Below are positions 1 to 7,342 of a DNA stretch of 57,266 nucleotides, one piece after another. Source of the stretch: an uncultured bacterium (GTDB lineage Bacteria > Gemmatimonadota > Gemmatimonadetes > Longimicrobiales > RSA9); contig CALBZE010000058.1 of NCBI GenBank assembly GCA_937889645.1, positions 1 through 57,266 of the forward strand. The letters are read 5' to 3'. A program made the translations under genes and the position numbers. The notes under the pieces are model-generated. The model made no database searches, was not told where the DNA came from, and saw nothing but the letters and a program-made list of their open reading frames with translations. Position 1 is the stretch's first letter, and the number at the start of each line of letters is the position of its first letter.

Positions 1-104
1 CCTACCAGCCGACCACCCCCGTCGAGGTCGGCATCCCGAGGTTCAGCGCGTGGCTCACCGGGCACTTGAACCGCTCTCAGGCAGCCTCGAATCGAACGGT
101 ATGA
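1..104 (+). CDS. NAD-dependent sugar epimerase, C-terminal end only (UDP-glucuronate epimerase-like)
   Basis: Only the last 33 codons are in the window, read in the frame whose first complete codon is at position 3. The peptide begins YQPTTPVEVGIPRF, which resembles the conserved C-terminus of UDP-glucuronate 4-epimerases and close extended SDR enzymes (pattern P-x-T-P-V-E-x-G-x-x-x-F-x-x-W). The TGA at 102-104 overlaps the ATG of the next gene at 101 (ATGA), so the two are translationally coupled. Coupling to a UDP-glucuronate decarboxylase homologue fits a role in UDP-glucuronate metabolism. The NAD-binding and catalytic parts lie outside the window, so exact substrate is inferred from the tail and the neighbour only. 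Confidence 0.7.
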   Translation, partial: YQPTTPVEVGIPRFSAWLTGHLNRSQAASNRTV

Positions 105-1069
105 CGCAGATGCGCGTGCTGATCACCGGCGCCGCCGGCTTCCTGGGTTCGCACCTCTGTGAGCGCTTCCTGGCCGAGGGCCACGAGGTCGTGGCCATGG
201 ACAACTTCCTGACCGGCAGGCCCGAGAACATTGCCCACCTGATCGGCCGCCCCGCTTTTCGCTTCATTCGCCACGACGTGACCGAGTTCGTGTACGTCGA
301 CGGTCCGCTGGACGGTGTTCTCCACTTCGCGAGCCCGGCCAGCCCGGTCGACTACCTGGACCTTCCGATCCAGACCCTCAAGGTCGGCAGCCTCGGCACG
401 CACAAGACGCTGGGCCTGGCCAAGGCCAAGGGAGCACGGTACCTGCTGGCCAGCACGAGCGAGATCTACGGGGATCCGCAGGTGCACCCGCAGCGAGAAG
501 ATTATTGGGGGCACGTGAACCCCGTGGGGCCGCGGGGCGTCTACGATGAGGCGAAACGCTTCAGCGAAGCGATGACCATGGCCTACCACCGGGCGCACGG
601 GGTGGACGTGCGCATCGTTCGCATCTTCAATACGTATGGCCCGCGCATGCGCCCGAACGACGGGCGGGTGGTCAGCAACTTCATCGTACAGGCGCTCCGG
701 GGCGAGCCGCTCACGGTCTACGGCGACGGGAGCCAGACCCGGAGCTTCTGCTACGTGGAGGACGAGGTCGAGGGGATCTACCGGCTGTTCATGAGCGACT
801 ACGTCGGGCCGGTCAACATCGGCAACCCGGTGGAGTTCACGATCCGCGAGCTCGCGGAGATGGTGATCCGCATGACGGGCAGCACGAGCGAAATCGTAGA
901 GCGGCCGCTCCCCCAGGATGACCCCAAGGTGAGACGGCCCGACATCTCGCTCGCGAGGCGAGTGCTCGGCTGGGAGCCCAGAATCTCCCTCGAGGAAGGG
1001 CTCCGGCGTACGATCCCCTATTTCCAGGAGCTGGTCGAGACCGACGGCGCCGTCTCGAGAGCGCTCTAG
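101..1069 (+). CDS. UDP-glucuronate decarboxylase (UDP-xylose synthase-like)
   Basis: Extended short-chain dehydrogenase of 322 aa. By family it converts UDP-glucuronate to UDP-xylose in the cytoplasm through a bound NAD cycle. Visible features are the N-terminal Rossmann motif GAAGFLGSHLCERFL, the segment VVAMDNFLTG, and the catalytic Tyr/Lys in GVYDEAKRFSE. It also has the UXS-type stretch RIFNTYGPRMRPNDGRVVSN and the C-terminal nucleotide-sugar region YGDGSQTRSFCYVED. The start at 101 is chosen because it overlaps the stop of the upstream epimerase (ATGA); an in-frame ATG at 110 is an alternative. Further upstream in-frame codons would run into the upstream gene. It converges on the minus-strand epimerase at 1161. 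A dTDP-glucose 4,6-dehydratase-like activity is less likely given the UXS signature. Confidence 0.85.
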   Translation: MTQMRVLITGAAGFLGSHLCERFLAEGHEVVAMDNFLTGRPENIAHLIGRPAFRFIRHDVTEFVYVDGPLDGVLHFASPASPVDYLDLPIQTLKVGSLGTHKTLGLAKAKGARYLLASTSEIYGDPQVHPQREDYWGHVNPVGPRGVYDEAKRFSEAMTMAYHRAHGVDVRIVRIFNTYGPRMRPNDGRVVSNFIVQALRGEPLTVYGDGSQTRSFCYVEDEVEGIYRLFMSDYVGPVNIGNPVEFTIRELAEMVIRMTGSTSEIVERPLPQDDPKVRRPDISLARRVLGWEPRISLEEGLRRTIPYFQELVETDGAVSRAL

Positions 1070-1123
1070 GGACAGGCGGACCGGATCGAAAGGGTCGTGC
1101 GCATTCCGTGCGCCTCCGGCCGC

Positions 1124-1150
1124 GCGCCGGATCGGATGGGGATCCGGCGC
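1124..1150. terminator. Stem-loop between convergent genes, possible bidirectional terminator
   Basis: A perfect 10-bp inverted repeat (gcgccggatc at 1124-1133 and gatccggcgc at 1141-1150) with a 7-nt loop lies in the 91-bp gap between two convergent genes. No clear T-tract follows on either strand, so the call rests on stem strength and position. Confidence 0.4.
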
Positions 1151-1160
1151 TCTCCACGCT

Positions 1161-2294
1161 CTACCGCACGAGCCCCTGCCGTTGAAGTTCCGCGAAGCTG
1201 GCGTCGACGCGGTCGAGGACGCTCTCTTCCGTCGACCACGCGATCAACTCGTCGAGCCCCGCGTCGAAAGAGGTGCGGGCCTCGAAGCCGAGCACGGCGC
1301 GGGCGCGGGATGGATCGCCCACGCAGTGGCGGATGTCGCCGGTCCTGTACCTGCCCACGATCTCCGGCGCGATGTCCACGCCCAGTCTCCGGGCGAGCGC
1401 CAAGGCCACATCCCGCACCTCGACCGGCCGACCCGTGCATACGTTGTAGGCACCGGTCGCCACCTCTTCGACCTCGAGGGCGCGCACCACGGCGCCGGCC
1501 ACGTCCGAGACGTGGATGAAGTCGCGACTCTGTCGCCCGTCCTCGAAGATGAGCGGCGCCCGCCCGCTCCTCAGCCTTCCCATGAAGATCGCCGCGACAC
1601 CCGTGTACGGATTGCTGAGCGCCTGTCGCGAGCCGTAGACGTTGAAGAAACGCAGCGCCACGGTCGGGATCCGGTAGGCGCGGCCGAAGCACAATCCGAG
1701 TTCTTCCTGGGCCTTCTTGGTGATCGCGTACACGCTGGTGTACTGGAGGGGCTTGTCTTCCGAGGTGAGGGCCGGCTCGAGCACGGCGCCGCACGCCGGA
1801 CAAGAGAGTTCCCACTCGCCGGCCGCGAGCCGCCGTTCATCTCTGGGCCCCGGCGAAAGCATGCCGTGCTCGGCACACCGGTAGGCTCCCTCGCCGTAGA
1901 TCGACATCGAGCTCGCGACGACGAAGCGCCGGAAGCGGGCCGGCTCCCTGGCCATCGCCTCCATGAGGACGCCCTGGCCGTCCACGTTGACCGACGTGTA
2001 GTAGTGGGGCTGATACATCGACTGACCAACGCCCACGGCTGCGGCCAGGTGCACGACCGAGTCCACGCCGGAGAGTGCCGCTTCGACCGCGGCCGGGTCA
2101 CGTACGTCGCCACGTCGGAACTCGATCGCGCCCGAGAGTAAGTGCCGCTCGAGATAACGCGGAATGCTCGCCCCCTCCCCGTGCACCTGCGGGTCCAGGT
2201 TGTCCAGGACGACCACGTCCGCCCCGCGCTCCACCAACCGATCCACCACGTGCGACCCGATGAACCCCGCTCCTCCGGTGACGAGCACTCGCAT
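1161..2294 (-). CDS. NAD-dependent epimerase, dTDP-L-rhamnose 4-epimerase-like, with zinc-ribbon insertion
   Basis: A 377-aa extended SDR. It has the Rossmann motif GGAGFIGSHVVDRL at the N-terminus, the catalytic pair Tyr189/Lys193 in SVYAITKKAQ, and the sequence RFFNVYGSRQALSNPYTGVA. Between the SSMSIYGEG segment and the catalytic Tyr is a cysteine-rich insertion, C140-x2-H143 followed by C165-x2-C168, which looks like a small zinc ribbon. This insertion is known from the dTDP-L-rhamnose 4-epimerase (WbiB/Tll-like) branch, which makes dTDP-6-deoxy-L-talose; that substrate is inferred. The start at 2294 is preceded by AAGGAG at proper spacing. It is transcribed separately from ugd, whose terminator lies at 2423-2447. 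Confidence 0.8.
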   Translation of the reverse strand: MRVLVTGGAGFIGSHVVDRLVERGADVVVLDNLDPQVHGEGASIPRYLERHLLSGAIEFRRGDVRDPAAVEAALSGVDSVVHLAAAVGVGQSMYQPHYYTSVNVDGQGVLMEAMAREPARFRRFVVASSMSIYGEGAYRCAEHGMLSPGPRDERRLAAGEWELSCPACGAVLEPALTSEDKPLQYTSVYAITKKAQEELGLCFGRAYRIPTVALRFFNVYGSRQALSNPYTGVAAIFMGRLRSGRAPLIFEDGRQSRDFIHVSDVAGAVVRALEVEEVATGAYNVCTGRPVEVRDVALALARRLGVDIAPEIVGRYRTGDIRHCVGDPSRARAVLGFEARTSFDAGLDELIAWSTEESVLDRVDASFAELQRQGLVR

Positions 2295-2422
2295 GGCGAC
2301 TCCTTGTCGAGAGACCGAATCGAGTGCCGGCGGGGGTGTGCAATATCTCTGCCGTGACCGCGGCGACGAGCGGGCAAGCGGCCACCCGTCCGACTCGCAC
2401 ACATGCGACGCATGCAAAGAAA

Positions 2423-2447
2423 ACGGGCCGGTTTCGAACCGGCCCGT
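2423..2447 (-). terminator. Rho-independent terminator downstream of ugd
   Basis: A perfect 11-bp stem (acgggccggtt at 2423-2433 and aaccggcccgt at 2437-2447) with a 3-nt loop. Read on the minus strand it is followed by TTTTCTTTG, a good U-tract. It lies 86 bp past the stop of the UDP-glucose dehydrogenase gene and just before the next minus-strand gene, so it ends the ugd transcript. Confidence 0.85.
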
Positions 2448-2533
2448 CGTGCATCGACCATCCGCGGCTCGCGCGGCGGCGAGAACTCTTTCACACCGCC
2501 CCGCCAGCTCGGAGCAGGCGCCGCATCGTGGCG

Positions 2534-3925
2534 TCAGTCGCCGATACCGTGCCCTTCCGCGGGCACGGCATGCCTCAGACGGGGGTCGGCGGCAGCAGTG
2601 CCCGTCGGCACCGCCTTCCTCCGCCCGATGCTCGTGTACTCGAAGCCGGCCGCGGCCATGCGCACGGGCTCGAAGAGGTTCCTGCCATCGAAGATGACCG
2701 GCTCCTTCATGAGCGCACGAAGCCGCTCGAGATCGGGCCGGCGATACGGCTGCCACTCGGTCAAGATGAGCAGTGCATCGACCCCTTCCGCCGCCTGGTA
2801 GTTTTGCGCGCAGTAGACGACCCGCTCGCCGAATTCAGCGAAATGACGACGCGCCACCTGCAGTGCCTCCGGGTCGTGCACCCGAACGACCGCGCCTCGT
2901 TCGACCAGCCCCCGCACCACCACCAGGCTCGCCGCCTCCCGCATGTCGTCTGTCTCCGGCTTGAAGCTGAGGCCCCAGACCCCGAAGGTCCGCCCCGCGA
3001 GCTCGGCGCCATACTTGCCTACCACCGCTTCCAGGAGCAGGCGCTTCTGCGTGAAGTTGACCGTCTCGACCGCCTCCAGGATCCCCGCATCCACACCATG
3101 GTCCTTCAGCGTGCGGATGAGCGCCTTCACATCCTTCGGGAAACAGCTTCCGCCATAGCCGATCCCGGCAAATAGGAAGCTCGGCCCGATCCGCGCGTCG
3201 GTTCCGATCCCCCGCCGCACCAGGTCCACGTCCGCCCCCACCTCGCTGCACAGGCGCGCGATCATGTTCATGAAGCTGATCCGGGTGGCCAGCATCGCAT
3301 TCGCCGCGTACTTCGTGATCTCGGCACTCGCGATGTCCATGAACAGGATCGGCTTCCCGGTCCTGACGAACGGCTCGTAGAGCTCGGTCAGCACCCGCTT
3401 CGCGTAATCGCTCTCCGCCCCGATCACCACCCGGTCCGGCTTCATGAAGTCGTCGACCGCCGCTCCCTCCTTCAGGAACTCCGGGTTGCTGCACACGTGC
3501 ACCGGATGGTTCGAGTGCTCCTCGATGACCGCACGCACCTTCTTGGCCGTCCCCACCGGCACCGTGCTCTTGGTGATGACGATCTTCTCGCCGTTCATGT
3601 TCCGGCCGATCGTCTCCGCTACTGCGAGCACGTGCTTGAGGTCCGCACTCCCGTCCTCGCCCTCCGGCGTGCCCACCGCGATGAAGATGATCTCGCTCTC
3701 GCGTACGGCCGCGCCCACATCCGTCGTAAAGCGCAACCGCCCTTCTTCGAGGTTGCGCGCGACCAGCGGCTCGAGCCCCGGCTCGTAGATCGGGATTTCG
3801 CCCCGGGAGAGACGCGCGATCTTTTCCTCGTCGATGTCCGCGCAGATCACGTCGTTGCCCGTCTCGGCGAGACAGGCCCCCACCACGAGCCCGACGTACC
3901 CCGTACCGATCACTCCGACACGCAT
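2534..3925 (-). CDS. ugd: UDP-glucose 6-dehydrogenase
   Basis: A 463-aa nucleotide-sugar dehydrogenase that oxidises UDP-glucose to UDP-glucuronate with two NAD+. It has the N-terminal Rossmann motif GVIGTGYVGLVVGACLAE, the segment GTPEGEDGSADL, the central-domain signature EITKYAANAMLATRISFMN, the catalytic cysteine in GYGGSCFPKD, and the UDP-binding end GVWGLSFKPETDDMREA. The GTGYVGL and GSCFPKD motifs are typical of the Ugd/TuaD branch. ATG at 3925 is preceded by GGAGG seven bases upstream; an upstream in-frame TTG lacks this. The product feeds the UDP-glucuronate decarboxylase and epimerase at the start of the window. The last 25 or so residues are less conserved. An intrinsic terminator follows at 2423-2447. 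Confidence 0.95.
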   Translation of the reverse strand: MRVGVIGTGYVGLVVGACLAETGNDVICADIDEEKIARLSRGEIPIYEPGLEPLVARNLEEGRLRFTTDVGAAVRESEIIFIAVGTPEGEDGSADLKHVLAVAETIGRNMNGEKIVITKSTVPVGTAKKVRAVIEEHSNHPVHVCSNPEFLKEGAAVDDFMKPDRVVIGAESDYAKRVLTELYEPFVRTGKPILFMDIASAEITKYAANAMLATRISFMNMIARLCSEVGADVDLVRRGIGTDARIGPSFLFAGIGYGGSCFPKDVKALIRTLKDHGVDAGILEAVETVNFTQKRLLLEAVVGKYGAELAGRTFGVWGLSFKPETDDMREAASLVVVRGLVERGAVVRVHDPEALQVARRHFAEFGERVVYCAQNYQAAEGVDALLILTEWQPYRRPDLERLRALMKEPVIFDGRNLFEPVRMAAAGFEYTSIGRRKAVPTGTAAADPRLRHAVPAEGHGIGD

Positions 3926-4078
3926 CGCGCCTCCAATCAAACCTGAGTCCGTGCCCTCGAACGTCCGTGCCCCCTCCCCGACACGGTCGCCTCGGTCGTC
4001 GCCGCACGTTTCGCACCTTCGACGCCGAGGGCGAGCGGCATTGCAACGATCATTTCCCGCCAGGCTTCATGCGCGGCG

Positions 4079-4105
4079 ACCGCCATCGAGGCCGACGATG
4101 GCGGT
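4079..4105 (-). terminator. Stem-loop after the DegT aminotransferase gene, possible terminator
   Basis: A perfect 10-bp inverted repeat (accgccatcg at 4079-4088, cgatggcggt at 4096-4105) with a 7-nt loop lies 20 bp past the aminotransferase stop. It has no T-tract on the minus strand, so it could also be a 3-prime stabilising hairpin. Confidence 0.35.
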
Positions 4106-4125
4106 GCGAGCCGCCACCAACTCGC

Positions 4126-5250
4126 TCACCCGAAGAACTCCTCGATCGCCGTCGCGACTTCTTCGAGCTCCTCGGCGGTCAGCTCGGGGAATACCGGAAT
4201 CGACAGCACCTGCTGCGACGCGCGCTCGCTTTCCGGGAAGTCTCCCGCCCGGTAGCCGAGGTAGGCGAAGCACGGCTGGAGGTGCAACGGCAGCGGGTAG
4301 TAGACCGCGTTCCCGATCCCCCGCGAGTTCAGGTGCTCGCGCAGGGCGTCGCGGTTCTCGACCCTCAGCGTGTACTGGTTGTAGATCGACTCGTTGTATC
4401 CGCGCACGACCGGCCGGACGAGCTTGCCCGCGCGTTCGAGGTCGGCGAAGCGCCGGTCGTACCATGCCGCGTTGCGCTGACGCGCCGCGCTCCACGCCAG
4501 CAGGTGCGGAAGCTTCGCGTGCAGCACCGCCGCCTGTAGCGCGTCCAGCCGGGAGTTCGTGCCGACCTCGTCATGGTGGTACATCGTGAGCCCGCCATGG
4601 ATGCGCAAACGCCGCAGGCGCTCGGCGAGCGCGGCGTCGTTGGTCACGACCATCCCGCCGTCACCGAAGCCGCCCAGGTTCTTCGAGGGGAAGAAGGAGA
4701 ATGCGGCGCAGCTTCCGAGCTGACCGGTGACGATCCACTCGCCATCGACCTGCTGGCGTGCGCCGATCGCCTGGGCGCCATCTTCGAGCAGCAGGAGGCC
4801 GTGGCGATCGGCGAGCTCGCGCAACGGCTTCATGTCGGCCATCTGACCGAAGAGGTGGACCGGCACGATCGCCCGCGTGCGCGGGGTGATCGCCGCCTCG
4901 ACCCGTGCCGGGTCGATGTTGTACGTGTCGGGCTCGATGTCGACGAACACGATGCGGCCGCCCGCGTTGTGGATCGCCCCCGCGGTCGCGAAAAACGTGA
5001 ACGGCGTGGTGATCACCTCGTCGCCGGGCCTCAGGTCCAGCGCCTTGAGCGGCAGGAGCAGCGCATCGGTCCCCGATGCGACGCCGATCGCGTGCTCGAC
5101 GCCGAGGAACTCCGCCACGGCTCGCTCGAACGCCGCGACGGTTTCGCCCATGATGAATGTCTGGCTCTCGATCACCGCGTCCATGCGGGCGCGGATATCG
5201 GCCGCAATCGCGGCATACTGCCGCTTCAGATCCAGCAACGGGACAGCCAT
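4126..5250 (-). CDS. DegT/DnrJ/EryC1/StrS family sugar aminotransferase
   Basis: A 374-aa PLP enzyme of the nucleotide-sugar aminotransferase family (WbpE, FdtB/QdtB relatives). It starts with the family motif VPLLDLKRQY and shows GVASGTDALLLPLKAL (phosphate-binding region), VPVHLFGQMADM and LLLEDGAQAIGA. The PLP lysine is in FSFFPSKNLGGFGDGG, with NSRLDALQAAVL further on. It transfers an amino group to a keto-sugar nucleotide in the cytoplasm; whether C3 or C4 cannot be read from sequence. ATG at 5250 is chosen by the conserved N-terminus, with AAGAGAG about 10 bases upstream. A good promoter lies 212 bp upstream (5462-5490), so it seems to be its own unit. WbpA at 37-38 kb may supply the keto-acid substrate. 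Confidence 0.9.
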   Translation of the reverse strand: MAVPLLDLKRQYAAIAADIRARMDAVIESQTFIMGETVAAFERAVAEFLGVEHAIGVASGTDALLLPLKALDLRPGDEVITTPFTFFATAGAIHNAGGRIVFVDIEPDTYNIDPARVEAAITPRTRAIVPVHLFGQMADMKPLRELADRHGLLLLEDGAQAIGARQQVDGEWIVTGQLGSCAAFSFFPSKNLGGFGDGGMVVTNDAALAERLRRLRIHGGLTMYHHDEVGTNSRLDALQAAVLHAKLPHLLAWSAARQRNAAWYDRRFADLERAGKLVRPVVRGYNESIYNQYTLRVENRDALREHLNSRGIGNAVYYPLPLHLQPCFAYLGYRAGDFPESERASQQVLSIPVFPELTAEELEEVATAIEEFFG

Positions 5251-5461
5251 ACGGTTGTGCTCTCTTGCAAAGCGGCGTTCAATACCGCCCAACGGCGGCC
5301 AACCATGGGTGACCGCCGTGTGGACTGACGAAGTCGGGAGCGCCGGCTGCGGATTCGAAGAAAAGATCGATCGGGTGTTTGCCCGTCTCGGGCGATGCGT
5401 TCGATCGCGAAGCGACGACGGGAACTCCGGTCGGCGGCTTGCCCAAGACAATGAGGCGACG

Positions 5462-5490
5462 ATTCTATGTTCCGGTGCAGCAACGCGCAA
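5462..5490 (-). promoter_or_regulatory. Sigma-70-type promoter for the DegT aminotransferase gene
   Basis: On the minus strand TTGCGC (5485-5490) and TAGAAT (5462-5467) are separated by exactly 17 bases. This predicts a transcript start near 5455 and a leader of about 200 nt. The 318-bp region 5251-5568 holds no convincing gene. Confidence 0.6.
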
Positions 5491-5568
5491 GCGGTCCGCC
5501 TGCGGCGTCGACGATCCCTTCGGTCGTTCCCGTCGGCCGTTGCGGCCCATGCCGGGCGCATGCGGCGG

Positions 5569-7107
5569 TCAATGGACGAACATGTGGAGTGCGGCGTCCG
5601 CCGAACGCGAGGACCAGCCCCCGGAACCACGCTCTAGCGCGCCTCCGAAGAAAACCTCGAGCCGGGGCGATACCCGCACGCCCGCGCGAAGCCAGCCGCC
5701 GGCGGCATCACCCGCACGCTGCGGCGCGAACAGGTTCTCGTGCCCCCGCCATCGCACGATCCCGCCGGCGACGAGTCGGACCCGGGCCTCGTGGAGGTCC
5801 GCCCGCACCTCGGCGAGCCATTCGCGCCCGTGCCCGCCGAGCGGGTGGCCGAGCGGAACGCCGTCGTCGGTCCAACCGCCGCGGAACGCCCAGTTCCTGT
5901 ACCAGATCGTGTTGCCGCAGCACGACCCGGCAAAGGTCGTGTGTTCCAGGCGGAACGATGCCGCGGGGAGCATTGGGAGCGAGGGCAGGTACACGCCGGC
6001 GACGATGGCGGGGACGTCCTTGAGCGCGCCCGCGCTGTCGTCCATGCCCCACTCCAGGTACACCAGGAGGGGGATGGCCCCGACCGGCGGGCGGTAGTGC
6101 ACGTCGAAGGCGAACACCTGGTTGTCGAACTCGCCCATCTCGCCGGCGTGCTTGCCGATCAGTGTATAGGCGATGTTGCGCAGCGTCCAAGGCGAATTCC
6201 CCTCGCCGCCGAGCATGACGGCCCTCGTGAATCCGATCTGGAGGCGGGCGTGCGGCTCGAGCGAGAGGCGAGCCGTCCAGAACCAGGGGTCCCGGATGCG
6301 GTCCCCGTTCCGCACCCGCGAGATTGCCCCCTGGAACCGGATCGGACCGAGGTGCTCGAGCGGGCCACCCGGGTTGAACGGGTCCAGGGATCCCAGCCCG
6401 ACGCCGTCCAGCGCCTCGATCCCGGTGAGCACGATACCGCCGCCGGCGCCCGGCCCGAAGCCCATTCGACGCCGTCCGATCCAGAGCCCGAGGTTGCGCC
6501 AGCCGGTCGAGATCTCGGCGCGCCCGATCTCGAGCTCGCGGTCGTCGTATCGGGCGGCGATGTCGAACGCGAGCCGGGGGTGCGCGTCCAGACGGAGCGT
6601 CGCCCCGGCGAAGGGAGTGGACACGTCGCCCACGGGGATGGCACCGGTCCAGTCGTCCGCGTTGTTGTATCCGACGCCGCCGCGGACCATCCCCTCCCTG
6701 TGGTAGACCCCGGCGTCGACCGTGCCCGCGGGCCTGCGCGCAGGGACGCGACCGATCGCTGCGTCGGACGAAAGCGCGGCGCCGAACTCTTCGTCGAACC
6801 GCGCGAGATAACCTTGGGCGAGTTCCGCGAGGCGGGGCGCGTCGGTCGGCGCGCGCTCGGCGGCGACCTGGAGCACGCGACGGACCTCGCGCACGGTAAG
6901 CGCACGCTCGCCCCAACCAAAGCCGTCGGGCGCGAGGCCGAGGGCGGCGAGGCGCTGCGCGGCGGCGACGGCCCAGTGGCCCGGATCGAGGTGCGTCGTC
7001 GCGGCTCGATCCGGCACTTGGGCCTGCACCGCCCCCGCGGCGCCGAGCCACATCGCGATCCACGAGAGCGCTGTGCGAAGGAGCCGCGCCGTTCCACGCC
7101 GCGCCAC
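5569..7107 (-). CDS. Wzi-family capsule assembly outer-membrane protein (copy 1)
   Basis: About 512 aa if started at GTG 7107. The N-terminus then reads as an arginine-rich n-region, a hydrophobic stretch (TALSWIAMWLGAAGAV) and a signal-peptidase-like site after QAQ. The mature part starts with an SLH/S-layer-like helical segment (DPGHWAVAAAQRLAALGLAP) and continues with alternating beta-strand sequence rich in Gly, Trp and Tyr, ending in an aromatic/charged strand (ALHMFVH) as in outer-membrane beta-barrels. Wzi proteins are outer-membrane lectins that help anchor or assemble capsule. The start is uncertain: the frame stays open to an ATG at 7344 that collides with the divergent gene, and a 15-nt tandem repeat supplies several in-frame GTG codons (7107, 7122, 7137). 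Confidence 0.7.
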   Translation of the reverse strand: MARRGTARLLRTALSWIAMWLGAAGAVQAQVPDRAATTHLDPGHWAVAAAQRLAALGLAPDGFGWGERALTVREVRRVLQVAAERAPTDAPRLAELAQGYLARFDEEFGAALSSDAAIGRVPARRPAGTVDAGVYHREGMVRGGVGYNNADDWTGAIPVGDVSTPFAGATLRLDAHPRLAFDIAARYDDRELEIGRAEISTGWRNLGLWIGRRRMGFGPGAGGGIVLTGIEALDGVGLGSLDPFNPGGPLEHLGPIRFQGAISRVRNGDRIRDPWFWTARLSLEPHARLQIGFTRAVMLGGEGNSPWTLRNIAYTLIGKHAGEMGEFDNQVFAFDVHYRPPVGAIPLLVYLEWGMDDSAGALKDVPAIVAGVYLPSLPMLPAASFRLEHTTFAGSCCGNTIWYRNWAFRGGWTDDGVPLGHPLGGHGREWLAEVRADLHEARVRLVAGGIVRWRGHENLFAPQRAGDAAGGWLRAGVRVSPRLEVFFGGALERGSGGWSSRSADAALHMFVH

Positions 7108-7172
7108 CCTACGTCGCGCCACTTCACGTCGCGCCACTTCACGTTGCGCCGCTCCGGGCCGCGCCGCTCCGG
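7083..7172. repeat. Tandem repeat of 15-nt units at the 5-prime end of the Wzi-like gene
   Basis: Six consecutive 15-nt units begin at 7083, 7098, 7113, 7128, 7143 and 7158; the third and fourth (gtcgcgccacttcac) are identical, the others differ by a few bases. The unit length is five codons, so copy-number change keeps frame. In the Wzi-like gene the units encode short Arg-rich pentads and carry alternative GTG starts. Confidence 0.75.
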
Positions 7173-7342
7173 GCCCTCCCGTCGCTCCGCGGCAACGCGT
7201 CGCACCCGGCTTCCGCCCCGCGCCGCCGCCCTTGTGGTCGACTCCGCGTTGCCTTGCGGATTCCGGCCCCGGCGAGTAGCGTACCGCCAGCGCTGCACAA
7301 ACCCGTGCCGCCGTTGGCGATCCCACTCTGGCCTTATCGTTC

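Noticed and set aside
2324..3175. Plus-strand open frame over the ugd terminator
   Set aside because: Antisense to ugd, contains the intrinsic terminator, and has no family similarity.
7254..7282. Possible promoter TTGCGG-N17-TAGCGT before the plus-strand Wzi-like gene
   Set aside because: The -10 box matches poorly and the start of the divergent gene is uncertain, so it was not listed as a feature.
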